From Segatella copri (GTDB lineage: Bacteria; Bacteroidota; Bacteroidia; Bacteroidales; Bacteroidaceae): DNA of 64,000 nt. A program made the translations under genes and the position numbers. The stretch is taken from NCBI RefSeq assembly GCF_026015625.1, contig NZ_JAPDVG010000001.1:3152501-3216500 (forward strand), given 5' to 3'. Positions within the stretch are counted from its first letter, which is position 1. Each line of letters begins with the position of its first letter. The notes beneath the pieces are model-generated. The model saw only the letters and a list, made by a program, of their open reading frames with translations, made no database searches and was not told where the DNA came from. Below are positions 25,579 through 33,439 of the stretch, one piece after another.

Positions 25579-26505
25579 ATGAAATATACAATGAAGAAGA
25601 ATAAGATGATGCTGCTTGCCGCAGCCTGCAGCATCCTGCTCCTCGGTTCTTGCGGAACCAGCAAGAATGTACAGGGCTCTGGCTCCTCATCAGCCAGTCA
25701 TCAGAAAGAGAATGCCACCAAGGGTTCTGGCTCCCGTCAGAGTGAGACGCTCAGGAAGTTGGCTTTCGTACAGAAGGTTTCAGACAATCAGGTGTATACC
25801 AGGAATATTGTAGGCAACATGTCGTTTACTCTCCAGGCTGGTGATAAGGACATTACTGTGCCGGGCAAACTGAGCATGCGCAAGGATGAAATCATCCGCA
25901 TCCAGCTCTTTATTCCTATCTTGGGTACAGAGGTGGGCCGTCTGGAGTTTACTCCCGACCATGTACTTATCATCGACCGTCTGCACAAGGAATATATCAA
26001 GGCAGATTATACCCAGGTAGACTTCCTCAAGAAGCAGGGCATCTCCTTCTATTCTCTGCAGGCTCTCTTCTGGAACCAGCTGCTCCTGCCGGGCGAAAGG
26101 ACTGTGAAGGAATCAGACCTGAAGAAGTTTGATGCCAGACTGGATGTGGCAGGAGATGCTGTGCCGGTTAGTTTCAGAAACGGCAATATGACCTATGCCT
26201 GGACAGCCAACCGCACTACCGGCCGTATCACAGCTGCAGATGTTGTCTATAAGAGTGCGCAGAACGGCACCTCCAATCTCCACGTCGACTACGGCAACTT
26301 CAAGAGTGTAGGCGTCAAGATGTTCCCTGCCTCCCTGAATCTGGCGATGACCACTACTGCTACCAGGAAAAAGCAGGAGGCTAAGATTAGTCTGGAATTG
26401 AATCAGGTGAAGACCGACAGCAAATGGAGTACTCAGACCGAGATTTCCAGCAAATACAAGCAGATTTCTCCAGCAGATGTGCTCAGCAAGATATTGAGTA
26501 TGTAG
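25579..26505 (+). CDS. DUF4292-type lipoprotein
   Basis: This is a 308-residue lipoprotein with the lipobox LLLGSC near residue 22, a Ser/Gly-rich spacer (QGSGSSSASHQK), and a domain rich in beta strands (FTLQAGDKDITVPGKLSMRKDEIIRIQLFIPILGTEVGRLEFTPD, about 60-130). The fold resembles the LolA/LolB-like DUF4292 family of Bacteroidota. It sits between the TPR and EnvC-like genes, which supports an envelope lipoprotein-handling role by inference. The ATG at 25579 is chosen because an AGGAAAG precedes it and the signal sequence follows; the frame is open further upstream only through the REP element. Confidence 0.8.
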   Translation: MKYTMKKNKMMLLAAACSILLLGSCGTSKNVQGSGSSSASHQKENATKGSGSRQSETLRKLAFVQKVSDNQVYTRNIVGNMSFTLQAGDKDITVPGKLSMRKDEIIRIQLFIPILGTEVGRLEFTPDHVLIIDRLHKEYIKADYTQVDFLKKQGISFYSLQALFWNQLLLPGERTVKESDLKKFDARLDVAGDAVPVSFRNGNMTYAWTANRTTGRITAADVVYKSAQNGTSNLHVDYGNFKSVGVKMFPASLNLAMTTTATRKKQEAKISLELNQVKTDSKWSTQTEISSKYKQISPADVLSKILSM

Positions 26506-26555
26506 ATGCTCATCAAGAGTTTGAAATTATAGAACATGGGTTTTTAATATAAGAA

Positions 26556-28337
26556 ATGAAGCGAATCTTATTATTCATCATGGCAATCACCTTCTCGCTC
26601 GCACCTTTTGCGCAGAAGCATTCTGCCCAGAAGAAGCCGGTGAGAAAGACTGCCGTAACTGCGAAAAAGAAGGCTGCTACTCCTGCCAGAAAGACGAACA
26701 GCAGAAGTCATGCGGCCAGAAAGACATACAAACCAGCTGCGCCAACCAGGGCAGAACGCAAGGCGGCAACCTATAGCAATGCCTCTATCCGAGGTTTGCA
26801 GGGACAGCGCGCTTCTATCCGGAAGAAGATCAGAGAGCAGGAGCAGGCTTTGCAGAGAAATAAGGCGGATGTGAAGAAACGTCTTGAAGACCTGATGGCG
26901 CTGAACGGAGAAATAGACCAGCGTCAGAAGAAGATTGACGGTATCCAGAAGGATATCCATCATATTGACGGCAATATCGGCATTCTGCAGGCACAGTTGA
27001 AAACGCTTCAGCAACAGTTGCAGGACCGCAAGAACAAGTATATCCGTTCCATGCGCTATATGAGCCGTCATCATACGGTTCAGGACAAGCTGATGTTCAT
27101 CTTCAGTGCCAAGAATCTGACACAGATGTATCGCCGCCTTTCCTTCATCCGCCAGTATTCTTCCTATCAGAAGGTGCAGGGCGAGGCTGTAAAGGCTAAG
27201 CAGAAGCAGGTGAACGAGAAGCACCAGCAGTTGCAGCATGTTAAGGGACATAAGAACACCTTATTATATAAGGGTAAGCAGGAGAAAACGGTATTGGAAG
27301 GCAAGCAGACCCAGCAGCAGGAGATGGTGCAGGGACTGCAGAAACAGCAGAAGACCATTCAGGCTGTCATTGCCGACCAGCGTAAGAAAGATGCGGCAAT
27401 CAACGCTCAGATTGACCGCTTGATTGCTCAGGAAGTAGCCAAGGCTCGTGCCCGTGCTGCTGCCGAGGCTAAGAAGAAGGCCGCTGCCGCTGCTGCCGCC
27501 AAGAAACGTGCCGAGGAACTGGCTCGCAAGAAAGCTGCTGCCGAGGCTGCTGCCAGGGAGAATGCCCGTCGTATAGCCGAAGCCAAGGCGCGTGAGGCTG
27601 CTGCCGAAGCTGCCCGCAGAAAGGCGGCTGAAGAAGCAAGACTGGCTGCCGAGGCTGCAAGAAAGGCTCAGGAGGAGGCTGCTGCCCAGGCTGAGGCTAA
27701 GGCGAAGGCAAAAGCGCAGGCTAGGGCGCGTGCTGCTGCCGAGGCTGCCAAGCGTGCCGCCGCAGAACAGGCTGCCCGTGAGGCTGCTGCCGAACAGGCT
27801 GCAAGAAAGGCGGAGGCTGAAAGACAGGCTGCCGAGTTGAAGGCGAAGATGGATGCGGAACGCAGTACCCGTGAGATTGCCGCTGCCAAGAAGGAGGCAC
27901 AGGAGGCTTCTACCTTGAGTTCGGTAGACCGCATGCTGAGCGGTGGATTCGAGGCTAACCGTGGTAGATTGCCGATGCCTATCAGCGGCAGTTACCGTGT
28001 GGTGAGTCATTTCGGTCAGTATAATGTGGAAGGCTTGAAGGGCGTAACGCTCGACAATAAGGGTATCAATATCCAGGGCAAGCCGGGTTGTGTGGCTCGC
28101 AGCATCTACGATGGTGAGGTGAGTGCCGTCTTCGGTTATGGTGGCATGTGGAACGTGCTGGTCCGTCATGGTGCCTACATCTCTGTTTACTGTAATCTGA
28201 AATCGGTCAGCGTTCATAAGGGTCAGAAGGTACGTACCCGTCAGGCTTTGGGTAGTGTTGGCTCTGAAAACATCCTCCAGTTCCAGCTTCGCAAGGAGAC
28301 TGCCAAGCTCAATCCGGAGGCTTGGCTGAGCAGATAA
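26556..28337 (+). CDS. EnvC-like murein hydrolase activator, degenerate LytM
   Basis: The 593-residue exported protein has a signal peptide (LLFIMAITFSLAPFA), a basic linker, and a long coiled coil (about 75-285). A very Ala/Lys/Arg/Glu-rich helical stretch follows (about 291-448, AAAEAKKKAAAAAAAKKRAEE), and a C-terminal LytM/M23 domain (about 466-593) ends it. The zinc ligands of active M23 enzymes are missing: the usual HxH reads LQFQLRK and the first His region reads VTLDNKGINI. It is thus probably an activator of an amidase, like EnvC, not a hydrolase. It ends the dut-TPR-DUF4292 run. Confidence 0.88.
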   Translation: MKRILLFIMAITFSLAPFAQKHSAQKKPVRKTAVTAKKKAATPARKTNSRSHAARKTYKPAAPTRAERKAATYSNASIRGLQGQRASIRKKIREQEQALQRNKADVKKRLEDLMALNGEIDQRQKKIDGIQKDIHHIDGNIGILQAQLKTLQQQLQDRKNKYIRSMRYMSRHHTVQDKLMFIFSAKNLTQMYRRLSFIRQYSSYQKVQGEAVKAKQKQVNEKHQQLQHVKGHKNTLLYKGKQEKTVLEGKQTQQQEMVQGLQKQQKTIQAVIADQRKKDAAINAQIDRLIAQEVAKARARAAAEAKKKAAAAAAAKKRAEELARKKAAAEAAARENARRIAEAKAREAAAEAARRKAAEEARLAAEAARKAQEEAAAQAEAKAKAKAQARARAAAEAAKRAAAEQAAREAAAEQAARKAEAERQAAELKAKMDAERSTREIAAAKKEAQEASTLSSVDRMLSGGFEANRGRLPMPISGSYRVVSHFGQYNVEGLKGVTLDNKGINIQGKPGCVARSIYDGEVSAVFGYGGMWNVLVRHGAYISVYCNLKSVSVHKGQKVRTRQALGSVGSENILQFQLRKETAKLNPEAWLSR

Positions 28338-28344
28338 TGTATGA

Positions 28345-28387
28345 ATAGTTCCCCCACACGCCCTGAAAGGGCAGAAGCTCCTAGCCC
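28345..28387. repeat. Left half of a REP-like palindrome split by an IS
   Basis: CACGCCCTGAAAGGGCAGAAG then CTCCTAGCCC matches the first part of the repeat at 25319-25347 and stops exactly where the IS begins. Its continuation GGGCATCGCCCTGGG resumes at 30161. Confidence 0.8.
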
Positions 28388-28463
28388 TGGGAGGGCACTG
28401 AAAAAGTCCCTTCATGGGTTATGTTAGTTTAACATTCGATCTTTGAAATAGTGTACCCAAAAG

Positions 28464-28494
28464 TTGCATATGTGCAATATTTTTTGTATCTTTG
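28464..28494 (+). promoter_or_regulatory. Promoter of the IS transposase
   Basis: TTG at 28464-28466 and TATCTTTG at 28487-28494 are 20 bp apart, matching the Bacteroidota consensus. The transposase ATG follows 18 bp later. Confidence 0.75.
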
Positions 28495-28512
28495 TAGAAA
28501 AATACAAGGATT

Positions 28513-29970
28513 ATGCTAGAGCAACAACAGACCATATCATTCAGTGATTATTCAAGTTTGTATGACTTGATTATCCCAAAAGACAACCTGCTCCGCCAGA
28601 TTACTGACCTGGTGGACTTTCGTTTCGTATACCAGGAATTGCAGGACAAGTATTGTCATGACAATGGTCGTACAGCAGAGAGTCCTATCCGTATGTTTAA
28701 GTATCTTCTTTTAAAGGTAATCTATGACATATCGGATGTTGATGTTGTTGAACGTACTCGCTATGATATGTCGTTTAAGTACTTCTTGGGATTAACTCCT
28801 GAGGAGACTAATCTGATTAATCCTAGTTCCTTGACCAAATTCCGTCGACTTCGTCTGAAGGATATGGACCTGTTGGATCTTCTTATCAAGAAGACTGTTT
28901 CTATTGCTATAGAAGCAGGTGTCCTCAAGTCTAGAACCATCATTGTTGATGCAACCCATACGCATTCTCGTTCCAACCCTATCAGTGCAGCAAAGAGTTT
29001 GGAGTATTATTGCAAGGCCGTAATCAAGGTCGTTAATTCTGTGGATGACAGCATGGAATTGCCTGAGCTTCCAAAAGAAAAGAAGTATTCTTCTATCATG
29101 ACTGCAGCCAAAACGATAGTTGCTACGGTGGAAGCTGATGCTGCAACTGCCAATATGCCTGCAGTCAAGGAGCGTCTCAATATGCTGAAAGAAACCATTT
29201 CAGACGCAGAGACCCGAGGCGTAATATCAAAAGATGCAGATGCCCGTACAGGACATAAAACAGCGCATTCTTCATTCTTTGGCTATAAGACGCATATAGC
29301 TATGAGCGATGAGAGAATTATCACCGCAGCTACCGTCACCTCCGGCGAGAAGGGTGATGGACAGCAATTGCCAGAATTGATAAAAAAGACAGAGGAAGCA
29401 GGAATGGAAGTTGATTCCATAGTAGCAGATAAGGCATATTCCAGCAAGGAGAATCTCAAAATGGCAAAGGAAAACAATATGCGCCTCTCTGCTCGTTTAA
29501 GCTCTGTAATTGACGGTAATCGAACAAACAAACTCCCTTTTGAATACAACAAGGATGCAGATCTGTACGTCTGCCCAGCAGGGCATCTGGCGAAATGGAA
29601 AGAGATGAATTATCGCAAAAATGACAAGCGTCACAGAAACTCCAGCATTACCTATTATTTTGATGTGGACAAATGCAAGGTCTGTCCATTACGTGAAGGT
29701 TGCTACAAGGAAGGAGCCAAGACAAAAACATATGCGGTTACCATCAAATCGGATGAACAGTTGGAGCAAATCGAATATCAAAAAACAGAAGAGTTTATAA
29801 ATCTTCAGAGGAAACGATACAAGATAGAAGCCAAAAACTCCGAACTTAAGAATGTCTTAGGATATGACAGAGCCCTGTCATACGGTTTGTCGTGCATGGA
29901 AATGCAGGGAGCTTTGACTATTTTCGCTGCAAATGTGAAGAGAATCATCAAATTGATGCAAAATGCATAA
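28513..29970 (+). CDS. IS1182-family DDE transposase
   Basis: This 485-residue transposase is intact. The N-terminal part (about 1-110, with SPIRMFKYLLLKVIYDISDVDVVERTRYDMSFKYFLGL) is the DUF772-like DNA-binding region. The DDE core shows the first Asp in IIVDATHTHSRSN, the second in SIVADKAYSSKEN, and the Glu in YKIEAKNSELKN. A CxxC-type cysteine cluster (YVCPAGH...CKVCPLREGCYKEG) lies between them, as in IS1182. No frameshift or stop is seen, so the copy may be active. Confidence 0.93.
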   Translation: MLEQQQTISFSDYSSLYDLIIPKDNLLRQITDLVDFRFVYQELQDKYCHDNGRTAESPIRMFKYLLLKVIYDISDVDVVERTRYDMSFKYFLGLTPEETNLINPSSLTKFRRLRLKDMDLLDLLIKKTVSIAIEAGVLKSRTIIVDATHTHSRSNPISAAKSLEYYCKAVIKVVNSVDDSMELPELPKEKKYSSIMTAAKTIVATVEADAATANMPAVKERLNMLKETISDAETRGVISKDADARTGHKTAHSSFFGYKTHIAMSDERIITAATVTSGEKGDGQQLPELIKKTEEAGMEVDSIVADKAYSSKENLKMAKENNMRLSARLSSVIDGNRTNKLPFEYNKDADLYVCPAGHLAKWKEMNYRKNDKRHRNSSITYYFDVDKCKVCPLREGCYKEGAKTKTYAVTIKSDEQLEQIEYQKTEEFINLQRKRYKIEAKNSELKNVLGYDRALSYGLSCMEMQGALTIFAANVKRIIKLMQNA

Positions 29971-30160
29971 GGGGGGAAGTAGATTTCTCTATATATTGCC
30001 GAATTAAACGCCAGAAACGCTATAGAAAGCTGTTTGAGACTATATTCCTGTCCAAAAAAGTATTTCACTTTTAAAAGATGAAATGCGTCTTGGACAAGAA
30101 TTAAAGTTCAAAAACAAGCTATGCAACTTAAAATTGGGTACCTTTTTCAGTGCCCTCCCA

Positions 30161-30480
30161 GGGCATCGCCCTGGGTTATTACGGTCGCAAACCTGTCGCC
30201 CTGTAAGGGCAAAAGCTTTAAAATACCAGGCCATAAATAAAGCTTTTGCCCTTACAGGGCGCCTTGCTGATTGCTATTATACCCAGGGCGTTGCCCTGGG
30301 CTAGGAGCTTCTGCCCTTTCAGGGCGTGCTGCTTCTGGAGCTTCTGCCCTTTCAGGGCGTGCTGCTTCTGGAGCTTTTGGGCTTTCAGGGCGTGCTGCTT
30401 CTGGAGCTTCTGGGCTTTACCTTTGCTTTACCCTTCGGCCAGCGATTTTCAATTCCCTTCGGCCGGTGACCGTTGGTTCA
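30161..30480. repeat. Right half of the IS-split REP-like element, with tandem tail
   Basis: GGGCATCGCCCTGGG resumes the palindrome. The mirrored GCCCTGTAAGGGC / GCCCTTACAGGGC pair follows, then CCCAGGGCGTTGCCCTGGG (about 30281-30300). After it a unit ending GGGCGTGCTGCTTCTGGAGCTT is repeated in tandem three to four times with GCCCTTTCAGGGC or GGGCTTTCAGGGC in front. The end contains CGGCCGGTGACCGTTGG, which also occurs inverted at about 31632-31655. Confidence 0.8.
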
Positions 30481-30610
30481 GGGCGTATTGGGTAATTTCA
30501 ACCATACAGGTCGAAAAGTTTTAGAAAAAGTTATCAGATAGTATTGGGATAGCAAAATCTTTACTTTTTTACCTTTTTACTTTTTTACCTTTAAAAATCC
30601 TAGAAAACTC

Positions 30611-30641
30611 TTGCGGGTTTGAAAATAAAGTCGTAACTTTG
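30611..30641 (+). promoter_or_regulatory. Promoter of the Rpn-family gene
   Basis: TTG at 30611-30613 and TAACTTTG at 30634-30641 are 20 bp apart. The start codon at 30669 (or 30663) follows about 25 bp later. The stretch 30500-30610 otherwise holds only T-rich direct repeats (TTTACTTTTTTACC twice). Confidence 0.7.
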
Positions 30642-30668
30642 CGCTATAGAATTTTAAAACAGATGGTT

Positions 30669-31526
30669 ATGAAGTACTTAGACCCTAAGGCAGACCTCAC
30701 GTTCAAGAAGATATTCGGCAATCATCCTAAAAGACTGATTAGTCTTCTGAACGCCCTCCTGCCACTCAGCGAAGAAGAGCAGATACACGAGATAAAGTAT
30801 CTGCCTACAGAACTTGTGCCTCAGCTCGAAGGAGGCAAGAACACCATAGTGGATGTACTCTGCACGGATGTCAGAGGCAGGAAGTTCTGCGTGGAAATGC
30901 AGATGGAATGGTCTGATGCATTCCAGCAGCGAGTACTGTTCAATGCATCCAAGCTCTATGTGAGTCAGGCAAAAAAGGGAGGAAAATACAGCGAACTTCA
31001 ACCAGTGTATTCTCTCAACCTGATAAATGATATCTTTGCGCATGATACTCCGGATTTTATCCACAACTACCGCATCGTGCACGATAAGGACAGCAATAAG
31101 GTCATCGAGGGCTTGCATTTCACCTTCATTGAACTCCCTAAGTTCACTCCTCATTCCATTGCCGATAAGCGCATGATGGTCTTGTGGCTCCGTTTCCTCA
31201 CGGAAATCAATTCCAATACGAAGGATATTCCTGCCGACCTGCTCAATGATCCGGAGATTGGAAAAGCCGTAGAAGATCTTGAAGTTTCCGGCTTTACAGA
31301 TGCCGAACTCCGTGCCTATGATAAATTCTGGGATTCGGTAAGTGTTGAAAGAACCCTTCTGGATGACAGATACCAGAAAGGAATGGAAGAAGGTATGGAA
31401 AAAGGCAAGCATGAGGCCAACACAGAAACAGCACAACGTTTGCTGGCAATGGGACTTTCTGCCGAACAGGTTTCCAAAGCTACCCAGCTACCTTTGGAAA
31501 TCATTAAGAATCTGAGCAATTCATAA
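30669..31526 (+). CDS. Rpn-family recombination-promoting nuclease (PD-(D/E)XK)
   Basis: The product is about 285 residues starting MKYLDPKADLTFKKIFGNHP, the standard opening of the Rpn/PDDEXK_2 family. The nuclease core follows: NTIVDVLCTDVRGRKFCVEMQ, with D and E-x-Q at about 60-80 as the PD-(D/E)XK pair, then FQQRVLFNASKLYVSQ. The C-terminus has the charged KGMEEGMEKGK helix and a small HTH-like end (MGLSAEQVSKATQLPLEIIK). Rpn proteins are DNA endonucleases that promote recombination and may act as anti-phage proteins. It is intact and lies between two REP-like blocks. Confidence 0.9.
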   Translation: MKYLDPKADLTFKKIFGNHPKRLISLLNALLPLSEEEQIHEIKYLPTELVPQLEGGKNTIVDVLCTDVRGRKFCVEMQMEWSDAFQQRVLFNASKLYVSQAKKGGKYSELQPVYSLNLINDIFAHDTPDFIHNYRIVHDKDSNKVIEGLHFTFIELPKFTPHSIADKRMMVLWLRFLTEINSNTKDIPADLLNDPEIGKAVEDLEVSGFTDAELRAYDKFWDSVSVERTLLDDRYQKGMEEGMEKGKHEANTETAQRLLAMGLSAEQVSKATQLPLEIIKNLSNS

Positions 31527-31532
31527 AAAACT

Positions 31533-32460
31533 CAAGTTTCGCATGTAAGCTCCACACGCCCCAGGCATCAGAACACCATCATGTCCCCACACGCCCCAAG
31601 GCATCAGAAGGCCATCATGTCCCCACACGCCCTGAACCAACGGTCACCGGCCGAAGGGAAAGGTAAAGGGCAGAAGCTCCTAGCCCAGGGCAACGCCCTG
31701 GGTATTATGATATACAAACCAACGCCCTGTAAGGGCAAAAGCTTTAAAATTATGGCGCAATCCTTATCAAAGATTTACATCCATTTGATTTTCCACATCA
31801 AATCAACGAGCCCCCAAATCCGTGAAAATGATTTGGAACGACTCCATAGTTATATCGGCAAACTTGTAAAGGCAGCGGGATGTACCGAGATAAAGGCTGG
31901 TGGTATAGGCGATCATGTTCATGTATTGTTTATATTATCAAAAGATGTCACGATTTCCGAAATTGTTGAGGAAATCAAGCGAAACAGCAGTAGATGGATA
32001 AAGGACCTTGATCCGGGTTATTATCATTTTTTCGCATGGCAGGGTGGTTATGCCGCATATTCCATCAGTCAATCCGTTGTGGACAAAACATTGCAATATA
32101 TTGATAATCAGAAAGAGCATCACACCAAGCATTCGTTTGCAGAGGAATATAGAGCATTCTTGGAATTATATAATGTGGAATATAATGAAAAATTCGTGTT
32201 CCGGGATTAAGGAAGATTGGTGTTGTAAGGGCAAAAGCTTTGTATATTGCCAGGTATTTGAAAGTTTTTGCCAGGTATTTGAAAGCTTTTGCCCTTACAG
32301 GGCGTCTTGCTGATTGTCATTATACCCAGGGCGCTGCCCTGGGCTAGGAGCTTCTGCCCTTTCAGGGCGTGCTGCTTCTGGAGCTTCTGGGCCTTCAGGG
32401 CGTGCTGCTTCTGGAGCTTTTGGGCCTTCAGCCCGTACTTAAGCCACATGCGAAAGTTCT
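31533..32460. mobile_element. RAYT element: REP-like repeats around a Y1 transposase
   Basis: The outer ends are mirror images: AAGTTTCGCATGTAAGC from 31534 and AAGCCACATGCGAAAGTT up to 32458. Inside the left end are TAGCCCAGGGCAACGCCCTGGG and GCCCTGTAAGGGCAAAAGC just before the transposase start. Inside the right end are GGGCAAAAGC, GCCCTTACAGGGC, CCCAGGGCGCTGCCCTGGG and GGGCCTTCAGGGC units after its stop. It is the only gene-bearing copy among four in the window. Confidence 0.85.
31752..32210 (+). CDS. REP-associated tyrosine (Y1) transposase, IS200-like
   Basis: This 152-residue single-strand DNA transposase of the TnpA(REP)/IS200 type is intact. The HUH metal site is HVHVLF near residue 56. 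The catalytic tyrosine is in the C-terminal helix as YIDNQKEHH (Y-x3-Q). SKIYIHLIFHIK at the start is typical of the family. Such enzymes nick and rejoin hairpin-bearing REP sequences. The ATG at 31752 is chosen because the protein then starts at the family's normal position; the open frame further upstream is just repeat DNA. Confidence 0.92.
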   Translation: MAQSLSKIYIHLIFHIKSTSPQIRENDLERLHSYIGKLVKAAGCTEIKAGGIGDHVHVLFILSKDVTISEIVEEIKRNSSRWIKDLDPGYYHFFAWQGGYAAYSISQSVVDKTLQYIDNQKEHHTKHSFAEEYRAFLELYNVEYNEKFVFRD

Positions 32461-32482
32461 GTTATTAAGTCAGAAAATAGAA

Positions 32483-32523
32483 GGCAATCGCTTGCAAATT
32501 GTGCAAACGATTGTCTTTTTTTT
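32483..32523 (+). terminator. Hairpin terminator downstream of the RAYT element
   Basis: GGCAATCG-c-TTGCA pairs with TGCAA-a-CGATTGTC, followed by eight T. It insulates the starch operon, whose -7 element TATTTTTG is at 32573-32580. 32524-32572 is AT-rich with nothing else seen. Confidence 0.85.
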
Positions 32524-32572
32524 ATGCTATTTATTTAACTTTTCTTCATCTGCTTTTTTCAAAAAGTATTCT

Positions 32573-32580
32573 TATTTTTG
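32573..32580 (+). promoter_or_regulatory. Promoter -7 element of the starch operon
   Basis: TATTTTTG fits TAnnTTTG and lies 40 bp before the ATG at 32621. No standard-spaced TTG is visible. Confidence 0.5.
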
Positions 32581-32620
32581 CCGACGAAATCTTATAATTC
32601 AAACTTAATACATTTTGTTT

Positions 32621-33430
32621 ATGCAGAAATTTTATACGTTGATTTGTACACTGGTATTGCTGCTGAGCATGACCTTCATGGCTCCAGTTTCAGCACTTGC
32701 GGCAGACTATACACCAGTGGTAACGGAAAATGAAATCTCCGTGTTCTTGGAAACAAGTTATGACAATGCCAAGATTTGGGCATGGAATGACAAGGTTAAA
32801 CAGTTTACTACTGCTGCTTGGCCTGGAGATGCCATGACCTTGATGGGAACTAAAGATGGCAAGAATGTCTTTAAATGGACATATACAGTTGGTACTGAAA
32901 TTCCTACTGGTGTGATTTTTTCTCATGATGGTGGGCAGAAACTGAATGGCGGTGATCAGGAATTCAAGAATCATGGATATTATGTAGAAGGTAAATATAC
33001 CAAGACCATTGAGACTGCTCCTGCAGGCAAGGTAAAGGTGTTCTTTGATAATACAATAGAGAACCTGAAGAATGTATATTGCTATATTTATAACGGAACT
33101 GAGGCTTCTGTAGAATGGCCTGGCGTGAAGATGCAGCTCGACGAAGAGACTGAGTATAACGGCAAGAAAGGCTATTATTCTTTGGAGGTTCCTGCTGCTT
33201 TCCTTACAGGTTGTTTCGTCATCAATAATGGCGAAGCAGGTTCAACTCTTCAGGGAGAAACGGTTTATGTAAATGGTAAGGTTGTTACAGCCATAGAGAA
33301 TACTACCATCACAGCTGTGAAGAAGACAACCGATGATGCCTGGTATTCTATCACAGGTATCCGTATCAAGAAGCCTACTCAGGCTGGTCTCTATATTCAC
33401 AATGGTAAGAAAGTAATCATCAGAAAATAA
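32621..33430 (+). CDS. Secreted stand-alone starch-binding (CBM26-like) protein
   Basis: The 269-residue protein has a signal peptide (CTLVLLLSMTFMAPVSALA), then two modules. The first (about 30-125, EISVFLETSYDNAKIWAWN...) and the second (about 130-205, VKVFFDNTIENLKNVYCYIYNGTEASVEWPGVKM) both match the tandem C-terminal modules of the amylase encoded next, the second being of CBM26 type. It ends with a secretion-like tail (WYSITGIRIKKPTQAGLYIHNGKKVIIRK) that the amylase lacks. No catalytic domain is present, so a starch-capture protein at the cell surface is inferred. The ATG at 32621 is preferred to an upstream TTG. Confidence 0.8.
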   Translation: MQKFYTLICTLVLLLSMTFMAPVSALAADYTPVVTENEISVFLETSYDNAKIWAWNDKVKQFTTAAWPGDAMTLMGTKDGKNVFKWTYTVGTEIPTGVIFSHDGGQKLNGGDQEFKNHGYYVEGKYTKTIETAPAGKVKVFFDNTIENLKNVYCYIYNGTEASVEWPGVKMQLDEETEYNGKKGYYSLEVPAAFLTGCFVINNGEAGSTLQGETVYVNGKVVTAIENTTITAVKKTTDDAWYSITGIRIKKPTQAGLYIHNGKKVIIRK

Positions 33431-33439
33431 TAACAGATT

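Larger units (their letters stand above)
28388..30160 (+). mobile_element. IS1182-family insertion sequence
   Basis: The element is 1773 bp with perfect 19-bp terminal inverted repeats, TGGGAGGGCACTGAAAAAG at 28388-28406 and its complement at 30142-30160. It carries one transposase gene with its own promoter. It is inserted at the centre of a CCC(A/T)GGG palindrome of the REP-like repeat. Because the target is itself palindromic, the length of any target duplication cannot be read unambiguously. Confidence 0.88.

Noticed and set aside
27264..28415. 383-codon minus-strand ORF opposite the EnvC-like gene
   Set aside because: It is the Leu/Ser/Gly-rich mirror of the Ala/Lys/Glu-rich coding strand. 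The plus-strand gene has clear domains.
31581..31751. 57-codon upstream extension of the Y1 transposase
   Set aside because: It is translated REP repeat. The enzyme's conserved start is at 31752.
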